Below are positions 8,697 through 17,179 of a stretch of DNA of 64,000 nucleotides, one piece after another. This stretch comes from Leptospira sp. Its GTDB lineage: Bacteria > Spirochaetota > Leptospiria > Leptospirales > Leptospiraceae. The stretch is taken from NCBI GenBank assembly GCA_009991425.1, contig JAACWH010000028.1:1-64000 (forward strand), in the 5' to 3' direction. The notes beneath the pieces are model-generated. The model was not told where the DNA came from. It saw only the letters and a list, made by a program, of their open reading frames with translations, and did not search any database. Numbering within the stretch: the stretch's first letter is position 1; every line of letters begins with the position of its first letter. The translations under genes and the position numbers were made by a program.

Positions 8697-9397
8697 CACA
8701 TTCAATGAAAAAAATCATACTTTATTCTAGTATAGTTAGTATCTCACTCATACTTGCTTATTTATTATTTTCTAAATCAGATAATAGTAAAAATAATTTA
8801 AGAGACAAAGATTCTCTATCAACTAATTATAATTATACTAGCGGGCGAGAAGCTCTTAACTCCGAGAAGAGCGATTCTTCTTTATTTGATTCTGAGAATG
8901 GCTTTCTCGAATTCTCTGCTAATCAGGAAGAGAAGACAGATAAGGATAGTGGGATTCCTTATGATCCAGCAAAAATAAGCCCAGAAGAGCGAGAAAGAAG
9001 ACGAAAACTTGCTATCGAAAAATTCAAACCATTAGTTGCCATTTTTCCTAACAATAGATACATTCCAAGAGAGAAAACTGAAGAAGAACTTGCTAAAGAA
9101 AATAGACGAAACGAAATAATGAATTCTATGCAGGATCGCATCCTTGATGGAGATGAGCTTACCTCAGACGAATCATTGTATTTTTATTCCGAGAAAAAAC
9201 AAGAACTAAATGAAAAATTAGAAATTCTTAATTATGCCAAGGAAAAGCTCTATACAAATGATAATACAAACTCTACGACGAATGATTTTCTAAAACGAAG
9301 ATTCGAATCCATTCAATCTAGAGAAATAGCGTATAATAAAGAAATTCAAATTGCTAAAGACAAGGGAGCAGATCTAAAGAATTTCTCAGAAGAATAA
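8693..9397 (+). CDS. membrane-anchored charged protein, unknown function
   Basis: 234 residues. One N-terminal hydrophobic segment (IILYSSIVSISLILAYLLF, about 8-26) looks like a signal anchor; the rest is polar, very rich in Glu and Lys, with heptad-like stretches between about 100 and 220. There is no lipobox Cys. It begins inside the stop codon of the histidine kinase gene (ATGA overlap), so the two are translationally coupled and probably work together, for instance as an envelope partner of the kinase (inference). I do not recognise a family. Confidence 0.75.
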   Translation: MTHSMKKIILYSSIVSISLILAYLLFSKSDNSKNNLRDKDSLSTNYNYTSGREALNSEKSDSSLFDSENGFLEFSANQEEKTDKDSGIPYDPAKISPEERERRRKLAIEKFKPLVAIFPNNRYIPREKTEEELAKENRRNEIMNSMQDRILDGDELTSDESLYFYSEKKQELNEKLEILNYAKEKLYTNDNTNSTTNDFLKRRFESIQSREIAYNKEIQIAKDKGADLKNFSEE

Positions 9398-9405
9398 GTT
9401 CATAT

Positions 9406-10152
9406 TTACACTTTTTTCTTTCGAGAGTTAGAACTCTTCTTTCTTTGAGTTCTTGATTTTTTCTTCTTGGCAGGTTTGGATTTCTTTGGTTTAGATTTTG
9501 TTTTCTTAACTGAGTTAAGTCGTTCTATAGATTTAGGGATTTTTGCAGCAATTTTCATCTTGGAAATCTTCAAAGAAATTTCCATCATCTTCTTAGCTCC
9601 CAATTGGTTAATCAGTGCTAGTGCAGTATTGAAACCTAGTGTCTTAAATAGAGCTATCATATTCTCTACACCAAAAAATTCCAAGAAAACAGGAATCTCA
9701 TCAATCCCACGCTCTTCTATCCATTTTGAACTTTCATCTACTGATAGGCTAGTTGCAATCTTCGTTAGGTTACTCATTCCAGACGCAAGCGCAAGTTCAA
9801 TTACCCTTTTAGTGCCTAGTTTCTCCCATAGAACTAAGGATTTTTCAATTCCCACTTTTTCTAAGGATTCGATCAAATCCTCCCTACCTAATTCTAGCAC
9901 CATCATGCGGACTTCTACTGGTGGTATTGTTCCAGAAATTAAAACAATAACCTCAAGCGGGAACTTTTCTAAAAAGAATACGATATCATCTTCAGGTAGA
10001 TTTTCTAAGGTTTCAAGAAGGATGGGCTCAGGCAATTTCTGAACTAATTCAACAATGAGTTCATCTGATAGCCTCTTCGATAGAAAAAGCATCTTATCTC
10101 GGTCAGCCTTTTCTGAAAGGGAAATCAATCTTTCGTGTCCAAGACCGCGCAT
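9406..10152 (-). CDS. helical-repeat protein with lysine-rich histone H1-like tail
   Basis: 248 residues. The first ~200 form short amphipathic helical repeats of about 23-25 residues (LPEDDIVFFLEKFPLEVIV and similar), reminiscent of the N-terminal repeat domain of MgtE or FliG, but with no transporter or motor part. The last ~45 residues are a Lys/Ser/Pro-rich, histone H1-like tail beginning near KKTKSKPKKSKPAKKKK. Such tails usually bind DNA or RNA. No signal peptide is present, so it is probably cytoplasmic. Function is unknown. The ATG at 10152 has no obvious ribosome site. Confidence 0.75.
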   Translation of the reverse strand: MRGLGHERLISLSEKADRDKMLFLSKRLSDELIVELVQKLPEPILLETLENLPEDDIVFFLEKFPLEVIVLISGTIPPVEVRMMVLELGREDLIESLEKVGIEKSLVLWEKLGTKRVIELALASGMSNLTKIATSLSVDESSKWIEERGIDEIPVFLEFFGVENMIALFKTLGFNTALALINQLGAKKMMEISLKISKMKIAAKIPKSIERLNSVKKTKSKPKKSKPAKKKKSRTQRKKSSNSRKKKV

Positions 10153-10265
10153 AATCTGGAAAGATTTTCTAGGACCCAGCTCTTCGAGAGATTTATAAAT
10201 ATTTTGTATTGTGTCGAAAATTTTTTTCAGAGGACAACTCCCTATCCTAGTAAATCTTGTGATCT

Positions 10266-11459
10266 ATGAAAAAGCTTTTTCCAATCCTGTCAATCTTTGC
10301 TTTTTTAATGATCTTAGCCATAACAATTTATGCAAAAATTGTAAACTATGAACTGAATCTTTCCAGTTTGATCAATATTTGGGAAGGCTTTGCACGCTTA
10401 AATCCGGATTACATACCGAAAGATTTTGTAGTTTATAAAGATGGTGGCTATGATGGTCAATTTTTTTATATCTTAGCACAATTTCTGTACAATGATGGAA
10501 GCCTAGAATTTCCCATAGTAGATTCCTTTTATTTTCGTTTCCATAGGCTTGGTCTTTCTATGGTAGTCGGTAGTCTAGCTAATATCATAGGATGGAAGTT
10601 CTATGCGATCATTTGCTTAGCAATGATTGCATTTTTTCATGTGCTTTCTTCACTAACTATGTATTCTATACTTTCTACTAAGAATAAATTTTTATTTCTC
10701 TTTTATCTTTTCTCTGCCTTCTCAATACTTAGCACACATCTTTTGGTATCTGATTCTTTGCTAGTTTCATTTTGTATCATTAGCTTAAGCTTACTCATTT
10801 TGGAAAATGGAATTCTCGCATTCATTGCTGGGTCAGTATACATGCTGCTAGCCTTATTCGTAAGAGAAACATCAGTATTCGTTTTTGCGCCTCTCTTCCT
10901 TTATTTTTTATTGAATAAGAATTGGAAAAAATTTATTGCAATCATGATTCCTCTAAGTATCTATCTTTGCTTCTATTTCTACAGTCGCAGTATTCCTATT
11001 CCAGAACCAGGAACGCTACCATTGAAATTCATCGATATGGTCGATTTTCCTTTATTTGGTTTCGTCAAAAGTTTCCAGGGATTTGCAATCTTTGAAATAA
11101 GATCTTGGATACAAAATTCTGCGAAGATCTTTCTTTTTATACTTTATATGATTTTACTAGTAAACCTAAGTCAGTTGTACAAAGCATTTCAAGAGAAGAA
11201 TTGGAATTTAGTCTTTGTTATGCTTCCTCTTTTACCACTGCTTGGCGTCATGACGATAGCAGAAGAAGGTTACTGGAGAAATTTTGATAACCTTGCACGT
11301 ATGTTCATGCTGACAATTCCATTAGTAATTTTCGCCAAAGAACTCAAAGAAGATTATAAAGACTTCGGATTTCTTCCGGCGACTGCAATCTTAACTGGGT
11401 TTATCTTCATTCGAATTGTATTTATTACAAAACAAATGACTTACGCTATAACCCAGTAA
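10266..11459 (+). CDS. polytopic membrane protein with YDGQFFY motif, GT-C-like
   Basis: 397 residues with an N-terminal hydrophobic helix, then a loop containing KDGGYDGQFFYILA, followed by about nine hydrophobic segments to the C-terminus. The YDGQ(F/Y)(F/Y) motif after the first helix marks a family of bacterial integral-membrane glycan-assembly proteins, and the Asp would be the catalytic-loop acid of a GT-C fold (inference from memory of that family). There is no soluble domain. It is convergent with the acyltransferase gene six bases downstream. The substrate is unknown. Confidence 0.75.
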   Translation: MKKLFPILSIFAFLMILAITIYAKIVNYELNLSSLINIWEGFARLNPDYIPKDFVVYKDGGYDGQFFYILAQFLYNDGSLEFPIVDSFYFRFHRLGLSMVVGSLANIIGWKFYAIICLAMIAFFHVLSSLTMYSILSTKNKFLFLFYLFSAFSILSTHLLVSDSLLVSFCIISLSLLILENGILAFIAGSVYMLLALFVRETSVFVFAPLFLYFLLNKNWKKFIAIMIPLSIYLCFYFYSRSIPIPEPGTLPLKFIDMVDFPLFGFVKSFQGFAIFEIRSWIQNSAKIFLFILYMILLVNLSQLYKAFQEKNWNLVFVMLPLLPLLGVMTIAEEGYWRNFDNLARMFMLTIPLVIFAKELKEDYKDFGFLPATAILTGFIFIRIVFITKQMTYAITQ

Positions 11460-11465
11460 GAGCTT

Positions 11466-12575
11466 TTATTTCAATGAATTAAGCAATGAGAGTAGAGTAG
11501 GTTCAAATGCTCTCAATTGGTTTTTATGATAGGTAAATGGCTTTTCTCGTTTATAGCTTCTTGGCTTTTCAGAGCTATTTTCCAGATCCCATTTCGCACC
11601 CTTGCCGTAGATTCCATCCTTGGAAAGAGTAATCAATTTTTTGGAAAGCATAACTTCGAGTACACGATGAATTCCAAGAGTTTTCCCAGTTAAGAGTTCC
11701 TTATCAACTAAAGCATGCTCTTTAACCTGAATATTTTTTGCAAGATCCAATACAGTCTGAGTGATCCAATTTTTATCTTTTCCCAGAAAGCTTTCTGAAC
11801 TCAAAATCACAAATGATAGCAAATTCGCAGCATTCACCACATAGGTTCGCGCTAATTTTTCTTTGATCAGAGAGCTGATCTCATCTTTTCTAGAACCATT
11901 TGTTATTTGGAAAATTTCACCAAAACCAACATGCAGACATGGCTTCCTATCACTTAGCAGATCATAGGTGAAATTAAAGTAAAAATAATTCAAACCAGGT
12001 TTTTTCTCAGAAAGGTGAGCTATCCCATTTTTAATTACACGTAGATTGCCATCTTCACTGAAGACTCCTTCTGGAAATACTACGACATTTTTTCCTAAGT
12101 CTATATTATCCGATAGTATAGTCCAATCCTTATCCACTTGGTCACGAAGTGATCCCTCTTTGACCATAGCTCTTGCATTGTCCCTGAAGGGTCTTTTTAC
12201 AGGAACAGCACCGACGACGCGAAATAGGAGAGGGAGTATTCCTGTAAGATCTACAAAGTGCAAAATGTACTTAAATATTCCTTTGGGTCGAAATTCTTTT
12301 ACCAAGAAATTTTTCTGAATGATGTCTTCTCTAACAGGGATAGTATATTGGATTCTAGGATTTTGAATTCGTTTATGAACAGTGGCAAGTCCTGGAATAT
12401 CCAACTCAGAAACATGATTTGCAATATAAACAGTGGGGTAGGGAAGATCTAAGCGGCGTGGATTGTCGTCCAAAAAATAATGCTCTACTCTTTTAAAAGA
12501 AAATTTCGAAACTACATACACAATATGAATGATGAATTCAGCAAAGAATCCGTACTTTTGGATTTTTATAGCCAC
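11466..12575 (-). CDS. PlsC-type 1-acyl-glycerol-3-phosphate acyltransferase family protein
   Basis: Acyltransferase of the PlsC superfamily, probably in phospholipid synthesis at the inner membrane. Block I NHVSELD is the HX4D catalytic motif (about residue 55). Block III FPEGVFSEDGNLR carries the FPEG substrate-binding motif, followed by NGIAHLS. At about 370 residues it is longer than typical PlsC (about 240-260) because of a C-terminal extension with winged-helix-like charged segments of unknown role. I chose GTG at 12575 because GGGAG lies eight bases upstream; a TTG at 12581 sits too close to it. It is divergent from mqnD. Confidence 0.85.
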   Translation of the reverse strand: MAIKIQKYGFFAEFIIHIVYVVSKFSFKRVEHYFLDDNPRRLDLPYPTVYIANHVSELDIPGLATVHKRIQNPRIQYTIPVREDIIQKNFLVKEFRPKGIFKYILHFVDLTGILPLLFRVVGAVPVKRPFRDNARAMVKEGSLRDQVDKDWTILSDNIDLGKNVVVFPEGVFSEDGNLRVIKNGIAHLSEKKPGLNYFYFNFTYDLLSDRKPCLHVGFGEIFQITNGSRKDEISSLIKEKLARTYVVNAANLLSFVILSSESFLGKDKNWITQTVLDLAKNIQVKEHALVDKELLTGKTLGIHRVLEVMLSKKLITLSKDGIYGKGAKWDLENSSEKPRSYKREKPFTYHKNQLRAFEPTLLSLLNSLK

Positions 12576-12663
12576 GAACAATACTCCCTGATCGGATCAA
12601 TTCTTAATCTCTAAGTGCTTGCCAGTCTAATAGAGAAAGCGATAAGGAAAACACTTTTTCACA

Positions 12664-13473
12664 ATGACTGATTCACGATTTACACTGGCCTATTCACCCT
12701 GTCCTAATGATACTTTCATTTTTTACCATCTCATCCACTCTAATTTAGATAAAGAAATAACCATCCAAGAAGAACTCAAGGATGTAGAAGAATTGAATCA
12801 GTCTGCCTTAGCTGGCAAATACGATATCACGAAACTTTCTTTTGCTGCTTACTTCCAAGTTGCAGACCAATATGAAATTCTTGATTCAGGAGCTGCCTTA
12901 GGTAGAGGCTGCGGACCACTTCTCATAAGAAGAAAGGGAACCGATTTTACAATTGGTACAGCGAAATCTATACTTTCTCCCGGCAAAATGACAACTGCCA
13001 ATCTACTCTTACAACTCTATTCTGGAAAAAAGTCTTTACCCTTGCAATACAGACGATACGACAAAGTCATCCATGAACTTGCCAATGGATCGGCTGACCT
13101 TGGAGTGATCATCCACGAAGAAAGATTTACCTACCAAGATTTCGGTCTAGAAATAGTTGCCGACCTAGGACAGTGGTGGGAAGAAACAAGTACTCAAGCC
13201 ATCCCACTAGGTTGCATTGCCATCAAAAGAAACTTAGGCAAAGAACGAAAAGAACAGATTGATCAACTTGTAAAGAAAAGCCTGCAAATGTCCTGGCAGA
13301 ATCCAACCCAAGCACAGAAATATATCTTGGAAAATTCCCAAAACAAAAACTTAGAAGTTGTCCAGTCGCATATCGACTTGTATGTGAATGAATTCTCCGA
13401 GAGCCTAGGCAAAGAAGGCAAGGCTGCCATCCTTGAATTAGAATCTAGGTATATGAAATTATCCCAAGCTTAG
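12664..13473 (+). CDS. mqnD: 1,4-dihydroxy-6-naphthoate synthase
   Basis: MqnD converts cyclic dehypoxanthinyl futalosine to 1,4-dihydroxy-6-naphthoate in the futalosine route to menaquinone. The N-terminal LAYSPCPNDTFIFYHLI is the family hallmark. KLSFAAYF and GRGCGPLLI follow, and the conserved GVIIHEERFTY holds the His of this periplasmic-binding-like fold. 269 residues is the usual length. It starts at ATG 12664. No other mqn gene is in the window. Its last 15 bases overlap the end of the convergent gene. Confidence 0.93.
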   Translation: MTDSRFTLAYSPCPNDTFIFYHLIHSNLDKEITIQEELKDVEELNQSALAGKYDITKLSFAAYFQVADQYEILDSGAALGRGCGPLLIRRKGTDFTIGTAKSILSPGKMTTANLLLQLYSGKKSLPLQYRRYDKVIHELANGSADLGVIIHEERFTYQDFGLEIVADLGQWWEETSTQAIPLGCIAIKRNLGKERKEQIDQLVKKSLQMSWQNPTQAQKYILENSQNKNLEVVQSHIDLYVNEFSESLGKEGKAAILELESRYMKLSQA

Positions 13474-15978
13474 TAAGACAAGAATTTGCCCTTTCTCTCT
13501 CTTGGATGCCTCTAGAGCTTTACCAACTAAAGTTCCTGGTTTGATTCTATTTGAATCAGCCTTTACCGCATAACCAGAAGTTAGTCCACTAACAAGCAGG
13601 TCTCCTGGGTTAATCATACCCATGGAAGGATCCACATTCAAAAGAACCGCACCATAGATAGCTACCAATCCTTCGTTAGGATCTTTTTTCTCTTCGCCTA
13701 ACAGTAGGGAGGGGCTTGCAACAAGAACTCCAATTACATTGGTAGAATAAGGCTGTTTTGATTTTGCAAGCTTTAGAGACTCATCGGTTGATACAAGAAG
13801 ATCTCCTGGTGAGACAACATCTCTTGTATCTAATTTGAATTTCTTAGCAATACAATCTTGGCTGTTAGCAAGATGAATGGCAACCGTTCCGTGAAACATA
13901 GAATCGCCATCGGCTAAGAGACCTTTCCCTGAACCTGGAACATTTCTGTCTGGAAATCCTTTGCCATTGGCATGAACTGCATAACCAGATTGAGAGGTAA
14001 ATGCACCGCCAAATCCTTTTTTGCTAAGACCAAGAACACCATATCCAGTTCCAGATTGTCCAGCAGACATTCCGAGAACTCCTGTCTGTTCCGAGTAACC
14101 TATGATTCCTTCCTTATTTCCAATTGCCGAAATTCCGGCACCTTCTTGATTTTGGTTTTTACCAAAAATTACAGAGTGCTTATCAGGCGGGGGGAAGATC
14201 CCTTGGAAAGAAGAAGATGTGTCTCCTGTTAGACGAATTAATCCTGTATGGGAATTATAATCATGATCCTTGGCTGCATAATCGTGAGTATGAGGAAGGG
14301 GAGACCTAGCATCTTTCAGCCTAGGATCATTAGAAACAACTACCTTACCTGGTTCATCGGAACCAAGTAGTGCCAATTGTACTATTCCTAAATTTTCCTC
14401 AGAAGCAGGTTTGATTCTATAATCATCAGCCTGAACAACTACACCTGACTTAGTCTCTCCCGATCTTGCTAATTGTACAATTCCGTAGGATTCAGTTGTG
14501 GAAATTTTAATTCTTTTATCATTGCCCTGAACTACGGAAAGAGCAGACTCTTCCCCATTTTGAGCAAGTCGAACAATTCCCTTAGCTTCTGTTGTGGCAT
14601 CCCTGAGACGCTCATCATCTCCCGTTACTACTTTGTCGGGAGATGCATCTCCCGTTGCAGCAAGAGTAACTAAGCCTGGCTCTTTATGACTGGCTTTACG
14701 AAGACGTTTATCATTTGCCTGGACAGCAATTCCAGGACGAGTCTCTCCATCTAATGCGAGTTCTACGATTCCAGGATTCTCAGTCGTTGCTAATTTTAAT
14801 CTTTCATCATTTCCTTGAACGACAACATTTTCTCTACTTTCACCCGACCTAGCAAGACGAGTCAATCCATGTGCAAGCTCAGTAGCATGTTTTAGGCGCT
14901 TATCACTACCTTGGACAACCACACCGTCCCTTTCTTCACCATCTGTAGCAAGCTCAACAATACCCTTGTATTCTGTAGTTCCTTCTCTTAATCTACGATC
15001 AGATCCTTGTACAGAAACTCCTTCTCGGGTCTCACCATCAACTGCCAGTCTTACCATTCCTGCTCTAAGAACCGAGGCATAGGGAAGAGGGCCTTGCGTC
15101 TTACCACCTTTTTCTTCATCAGCTGAATCGGGAGTTGCATAGAACTCAACTTCTATAATTTCAGATAAATATGATACCTTGTTAGCTTGTTTTTCTTGCT
15201 TGCAAATGATTTTCAAAAACCTTGCATTGACTGGGAGAAATCTCCACCTATACCAAGTTCCAGGCTCTGCCATGAAAGATGGTTCTTCTAGAAGTTGGTG
15301 CCAAGATAAATCATCCTCGCTATAATACACGGTGAACTTCTCTGGAAAATTGGTAAGTTCATCTTGTTTGGATAGCATACGAACTTCTTCGATTCTATGA
15401 ATTGCCGATAGATCAAAAACTAAAAATTCATCTTGTGGATGCTGCCTTTCGCTGGATGCCCATCCATAGTCTGGTCTAGTATCTATAAGGTTTTCTTTAA
15501 CCTTCAAACGATCAAGCTCTGAACTCGCTTCGATTCCTGTTATTCCAGAAATCATTACATTAAACTGACCAAAGGACACTTTGTATTTTCCTTGGTCTGT
15601 CTTACGGCTTACCTTACATATAAACTTTATATACTTAGCTGAAGTTAATGTAAAATTCCAAAAAGCTACAGCTTTTTGGGCACGTTTGAATCCAGATTCT
15701 TGGATAATAGGTTCCCAGTATTTTTGATCTTGTGACATCTCGATACGAAACACATCTGGGAAAAAGTCTGTATCCCCGACAAGAGGGTGGATTTCAATTC
15801 GATTAAAATGTTGATTTTCGGGGGATAGCTCTAGGATAATAGATGTTAAGCCACTTTTTTCTTTCTCATCTAAAAAGGAAATAATCTGTCCAGATTTTTC
15901 TTCAAAAATTCCCGAGGTTGTGACTCGGACGTGTTGGACTTGCCTAGGGTGGCTGATTCGAATTGGTTCATATCTCAT
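13459..15978 (-). CDS. discoidin-domain and fibre-repeat protein
   Basis: About 839 residues. Two F5/8 type C (discoidin-like) domains come first, about residues 45-150 (IEMSQDQKYWEPI, AKYIKFICKV) and 165-285 (DYGWASSERQHPQDEFLVFDL, ARFLKIICKQ). Then come eight exact-length 32-residue repeats, a His/Asp stretch (PHTHDYAAKDHD), Gly-rich segments like those near intramolecular-chaperone tails, and a beta-rich end containing DVVSPGDLLVS and MINPGDLLVS. The repeats resemble phage tail-fibre segments. There is no signal peptide, which also suits a fibre or a non-classically exported adhesin. A TTG start at 15987 would overlap the rep stop (TTGA); ATG 15978 is taken here. It is cotranscribed with rep. 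Confidence 0.75.
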   Translation of the reverse strand: MRYEPIRISHPRQVQHVRVTTSGIFEEKSGQIISFLDEKEKSGLTSIILELSPENQHFNRIEIHPLVGDTDFFPDVFRIEMSQDQKYWEPIIQESGFKRAQKAVAFWNFTLTSAKYIKFICKVSRKTDQGKYKVSFGQFNVMISGITGIEASSELDRLKVKENLIDTRPDYGWASSERQHPQDEFLVFDLSAIHRIEEVRMLSKQDELTNFPEKFTVYYSEDDLSWHQLLEEPSFMAEPGTWYRWRFLPVNARFLKIICKQEKQANKVSYLSEIIEVEFYATPDSADEEKGGKTQGPLPYASVLRAGMVRLAVDGETREGVSVQGSDRRLREGTTEYKGIVELATDGEERDGVVVQGSDKRLKHATELAHGLTRLARSGESRENVVVQGNDERLKLATTENPGIVELALDGETRPGIAVQANDKRLRKASHKEPGLVTLAATGDASPDKVVTGDDERLRDATTEAKGIVRLAQNGEESALSVVQGNDKRIKISTTESYGIVQLARSGETKSGVVVQADDYRIKPASEENLGIVQLALLGSDEPGKVVVSNDPRLKDARSPLPHTHDYAAKDHDYNSHTGLIRLTGDTSSSFQGIFPPPDKHSVIFGKNQNQEGAGISAIGNKEGIIGYSEQTGVLGMSAGQSGTGYGVLGLSKKGFGGAFTSQSGYAVHANGKGFPDRNVPGSGKGLLADGDSMFHGTVAIHLANSQDCIAKKFKLDTRDVVSPGDLLVSTDESLKLAKSKQPYSTNVIGVLVASPSLLLGEEKKDPNEGLVAIYGAVLLNVDPSMGMINPGDLLVSGLTSGYAVKADSNRIKPGTLVGKALEASKREKGQILVLLSLG
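14293..15060 (-). repeat. eight tandem 96-bp repeats coding 32-residue fibre units
   Basis: Each unit follows the pattern G-(I/L/M)-V-x-LA-x-x-G-x(5)-V-x-VQ-x-x-D-x-R-(L/I)-(K/R), for example GIVELATDGEERDGVVVQGS. All eight are exactly 32 residues, so the array is 768 bp. Units differ at many positions, so it is an old, diversified array rather than a recent slippage product. Confidence 0.9.
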
Positions 15979-15983
15979 AATGT

Positions 15984-16913
15984 TCAAAAAATTCTGTTCT
16001 CTACTTTAGGGGAAGCAAAAACCACAAGTATATCTGATTCTACTTCCTGGGAAAAATACCTTTCAATAATAGTTCTCTGCGAACTGCTTACTTCTTCTTG
16101 GATGCAGATGCAATCTCCATCTACTTGAATGTCTAATTCCTGCAAATCTTGGTAACTGGAAATGGAAAGCCGTGATTTTGCCCATTCCAAGAATCCAAAC
16201 CAGGAAGGTTTGGGCTTGATTTGGTTTGCTGATTTCTGCCCAATTTTAAGCTCTTCTTGTAGCTTCGCAATTTTATTTCTACAAATTGACTTTAAATAGG
16301 GAAGGTTATTTTGCAGATCTCTTTTCTTTGCTTCTTGGTAAGCATAGTGGAACACATCTGGGCCATAATCTTCCAGTAAATTTTCTAAGCTAATAGGCAT
16401 TTGATTTTTAGTTACATTCTTTTCTGCTGAAAATTGATCTTTTTTATCTTTATCCAAATCATCTTTGGTTTTATTATCTTGGTTATTGTTTATGGTTATA
16501 TTAATATGGTTCGGGTTTCCCATTTTATCCCCCTCGATGTCGTTCGCATATTCCTCTGTGGCAGATTGTCGTCCCCCTCTGGGGTGGATGCTGGTATCCC
16601 CGAGAGGTATAATCTTAGATCCCTCATAGTCGAAACGAAAGTAAAATCGTGTGCTCGTACGTCCTGATCCAGAGACTGTATGGATTAAGCCATTGCTTTC
16701 TAGGTCTTTTTTAGCTTCTACGATTGATTTTTTCGTACGGAATCCTGTTAGCCTCAGAAGTGTTTCTGTATTGGGCCAAACATAACGGAAATTATAGTCT
16801 GTAAATCGCAAAAGTACGGGATAAAGGGCTCTTGCCGCTGGAGATAGCTTCGCCCAAACTCCCGAATCCAAGATGTCCGACATGATACGGACATACGATT
16901 GGTGTTCATTCAT
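15984..16913 (-). CDS. rep: replication initiator-like protein (winged helix plus DnaD-like C-terminus)
   Basis: 309 residues. The N-terminal ~100 look like a winged-helix DNA-binding domain (ILDSGVWAKLSPAARALYPV, then WPNTETLLRLTGFRTKKS as recognition segment). A polar low-complexity linker rich in Asn, Asp and Lys (about 145-190) follows. A C-terminal helical part (YGPDVFHYAYQEAKKRD, LPYLKSICRNKI) recalls DnaD/DnaB-type primosomal domains. The ATG at 16913 has AGGTGA just upstream. The open frame extends 13 codons further but through direct repeats. The order parA-parB-rep matches Leptospira replicons such as LE1, where rep is needed for autonomous replication. The initiator role is inferred from this context. 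Confidence 0.72.
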   Translation of the reverse strand: MNEHQSYVRIMSDILDSGVWAKLSPAARALYPVLLRFTDYNFRYVWPNTETLLRLTGFRTKKSIVEAKKDLESNGLIHTVSGSGRTSTRFYFRFDYEGSKIIPLGDTSIHPRGGRQSATEEYANDIEGDKMGNPNHINITINNNQDNKTKDDLDKDKKDQFSAEKNVTKNQMPISLENLLEDYGPDVFHYAYQEAKKRDLQNNLPYLKSICRNKIAKLQEELKIGQKSANQIKPKPSWFGFLEWAKSRLSISSYQDLQELDIQVDGDCICIQEEVSSSQRTIIERYFSQEVESDILVVFASPKVENRIF

Positions 16914-16939
16914 TCTGTCACCTCGATGAGATTTTTGCA

Positions 16940-16972
16940 CAAAAAATCCCAATTTTAATCAAAAAATCCCAA
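16940..16972 (-). repeat. iteron-like direct repeat pair before rep
   Basis: CAAAAAATCCCAA occurs at 16940-16952 and 16960-16972, exactly 20 bp apart, in the rep leader just upstream of its ribosome site. Identical 13-mers two helical turns apart suggest protein binding on one face of the DNA, as for an iteron or autorepression site. Confidence 0.55.
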
Positions 16973-16978
16973 AGTAGG

Positions 16979-17008
16979 TTGACAATAATCCGACATAATG
17001 TTTATTAT
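16979..17008 (+). promoter_or_regulatory. predicted sigma70 promoter, divergent from rep
   Basis: TTGACA at 16979-16984, an 18-bp spacer, and TATTAT at 17003-17008. It points away from rep toward the terminator at 17044-17068. A perfect inverted octamer (16992-16999 and 17004-17011) overlaps the spacer and -10 and could be an operator. Confidence 0.6.
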
Positions 17009-17014
17009 GTCTCA

Positions 17015-17068
17015 TCCAACAACATTCCTTCGGGATCACCCGGCCCCTGGTCACCCAGGGGTTTTTTT
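17015..17068 (+). ncRNA. candidate ~54-nt antisense RNA to the rep leader
   Basis: The promoter at 16979-17008 would start a transcript near 17015 and the terminator would end it near 17068. The product has a small hairpin (CGGG 17031-17034 with CCCG 17039-17042) and the terminator hairpin, and no open frame. The rep mRNA, from the predicted promoter at 17151-17179, would start near 17144 and run through this region on the other strand. The RNA would therefore be fully complementary to about 54 bases of the rep leader, roughly 100 bases upstream of the rep start. That is the architecture of countertranscribed copy-control RNAs in plasmids. Prediction only. Confidence 0.5.
17044..17068 (+). 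terminator. intrinsic terminator
   Basis: CCCCTGG (17044-17050), loop TCAC, CCAGGGG (17055-17061), then seven T. The stem is perfect and the T-run lies on the plus strand only, so it stops plus-strand transcription. No plus-strand coding gene lies upstream, which supports a short non-coding transcript. Confidence 0.85.
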
Positions 17069-17150
17069 CTTGGGGAATCGTTTTGTTCTCTAGTTATTCG
17101 TTCCCCACCACCAAAAAAGTACTATATCGGTGTTTACTAGATTATGTCAC

Positions 17151-17179
17151 ATTATGAAGAGGCTACCCTATTTTGTCAA
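17151..17179 (-). promoter_or_regulatory. predicted sigma70 promoter of rep
   Basis: On the minus strand TTGACA (17179-17174), a 17-bp spacer, then CATAAT (17156-17151). This is near-consensus, 60 bases downstream of the parB stop, and would start rep mRNA near 17144 with a leader of about 230 nt. Confidence 0.65.

Noticed and set aside
14293..15060. 96-bp repeats as a non-coding satellite
   Set aside because: The frame is open and the protein pattern is conserved while DNA differs between units; they are fibre repeats.
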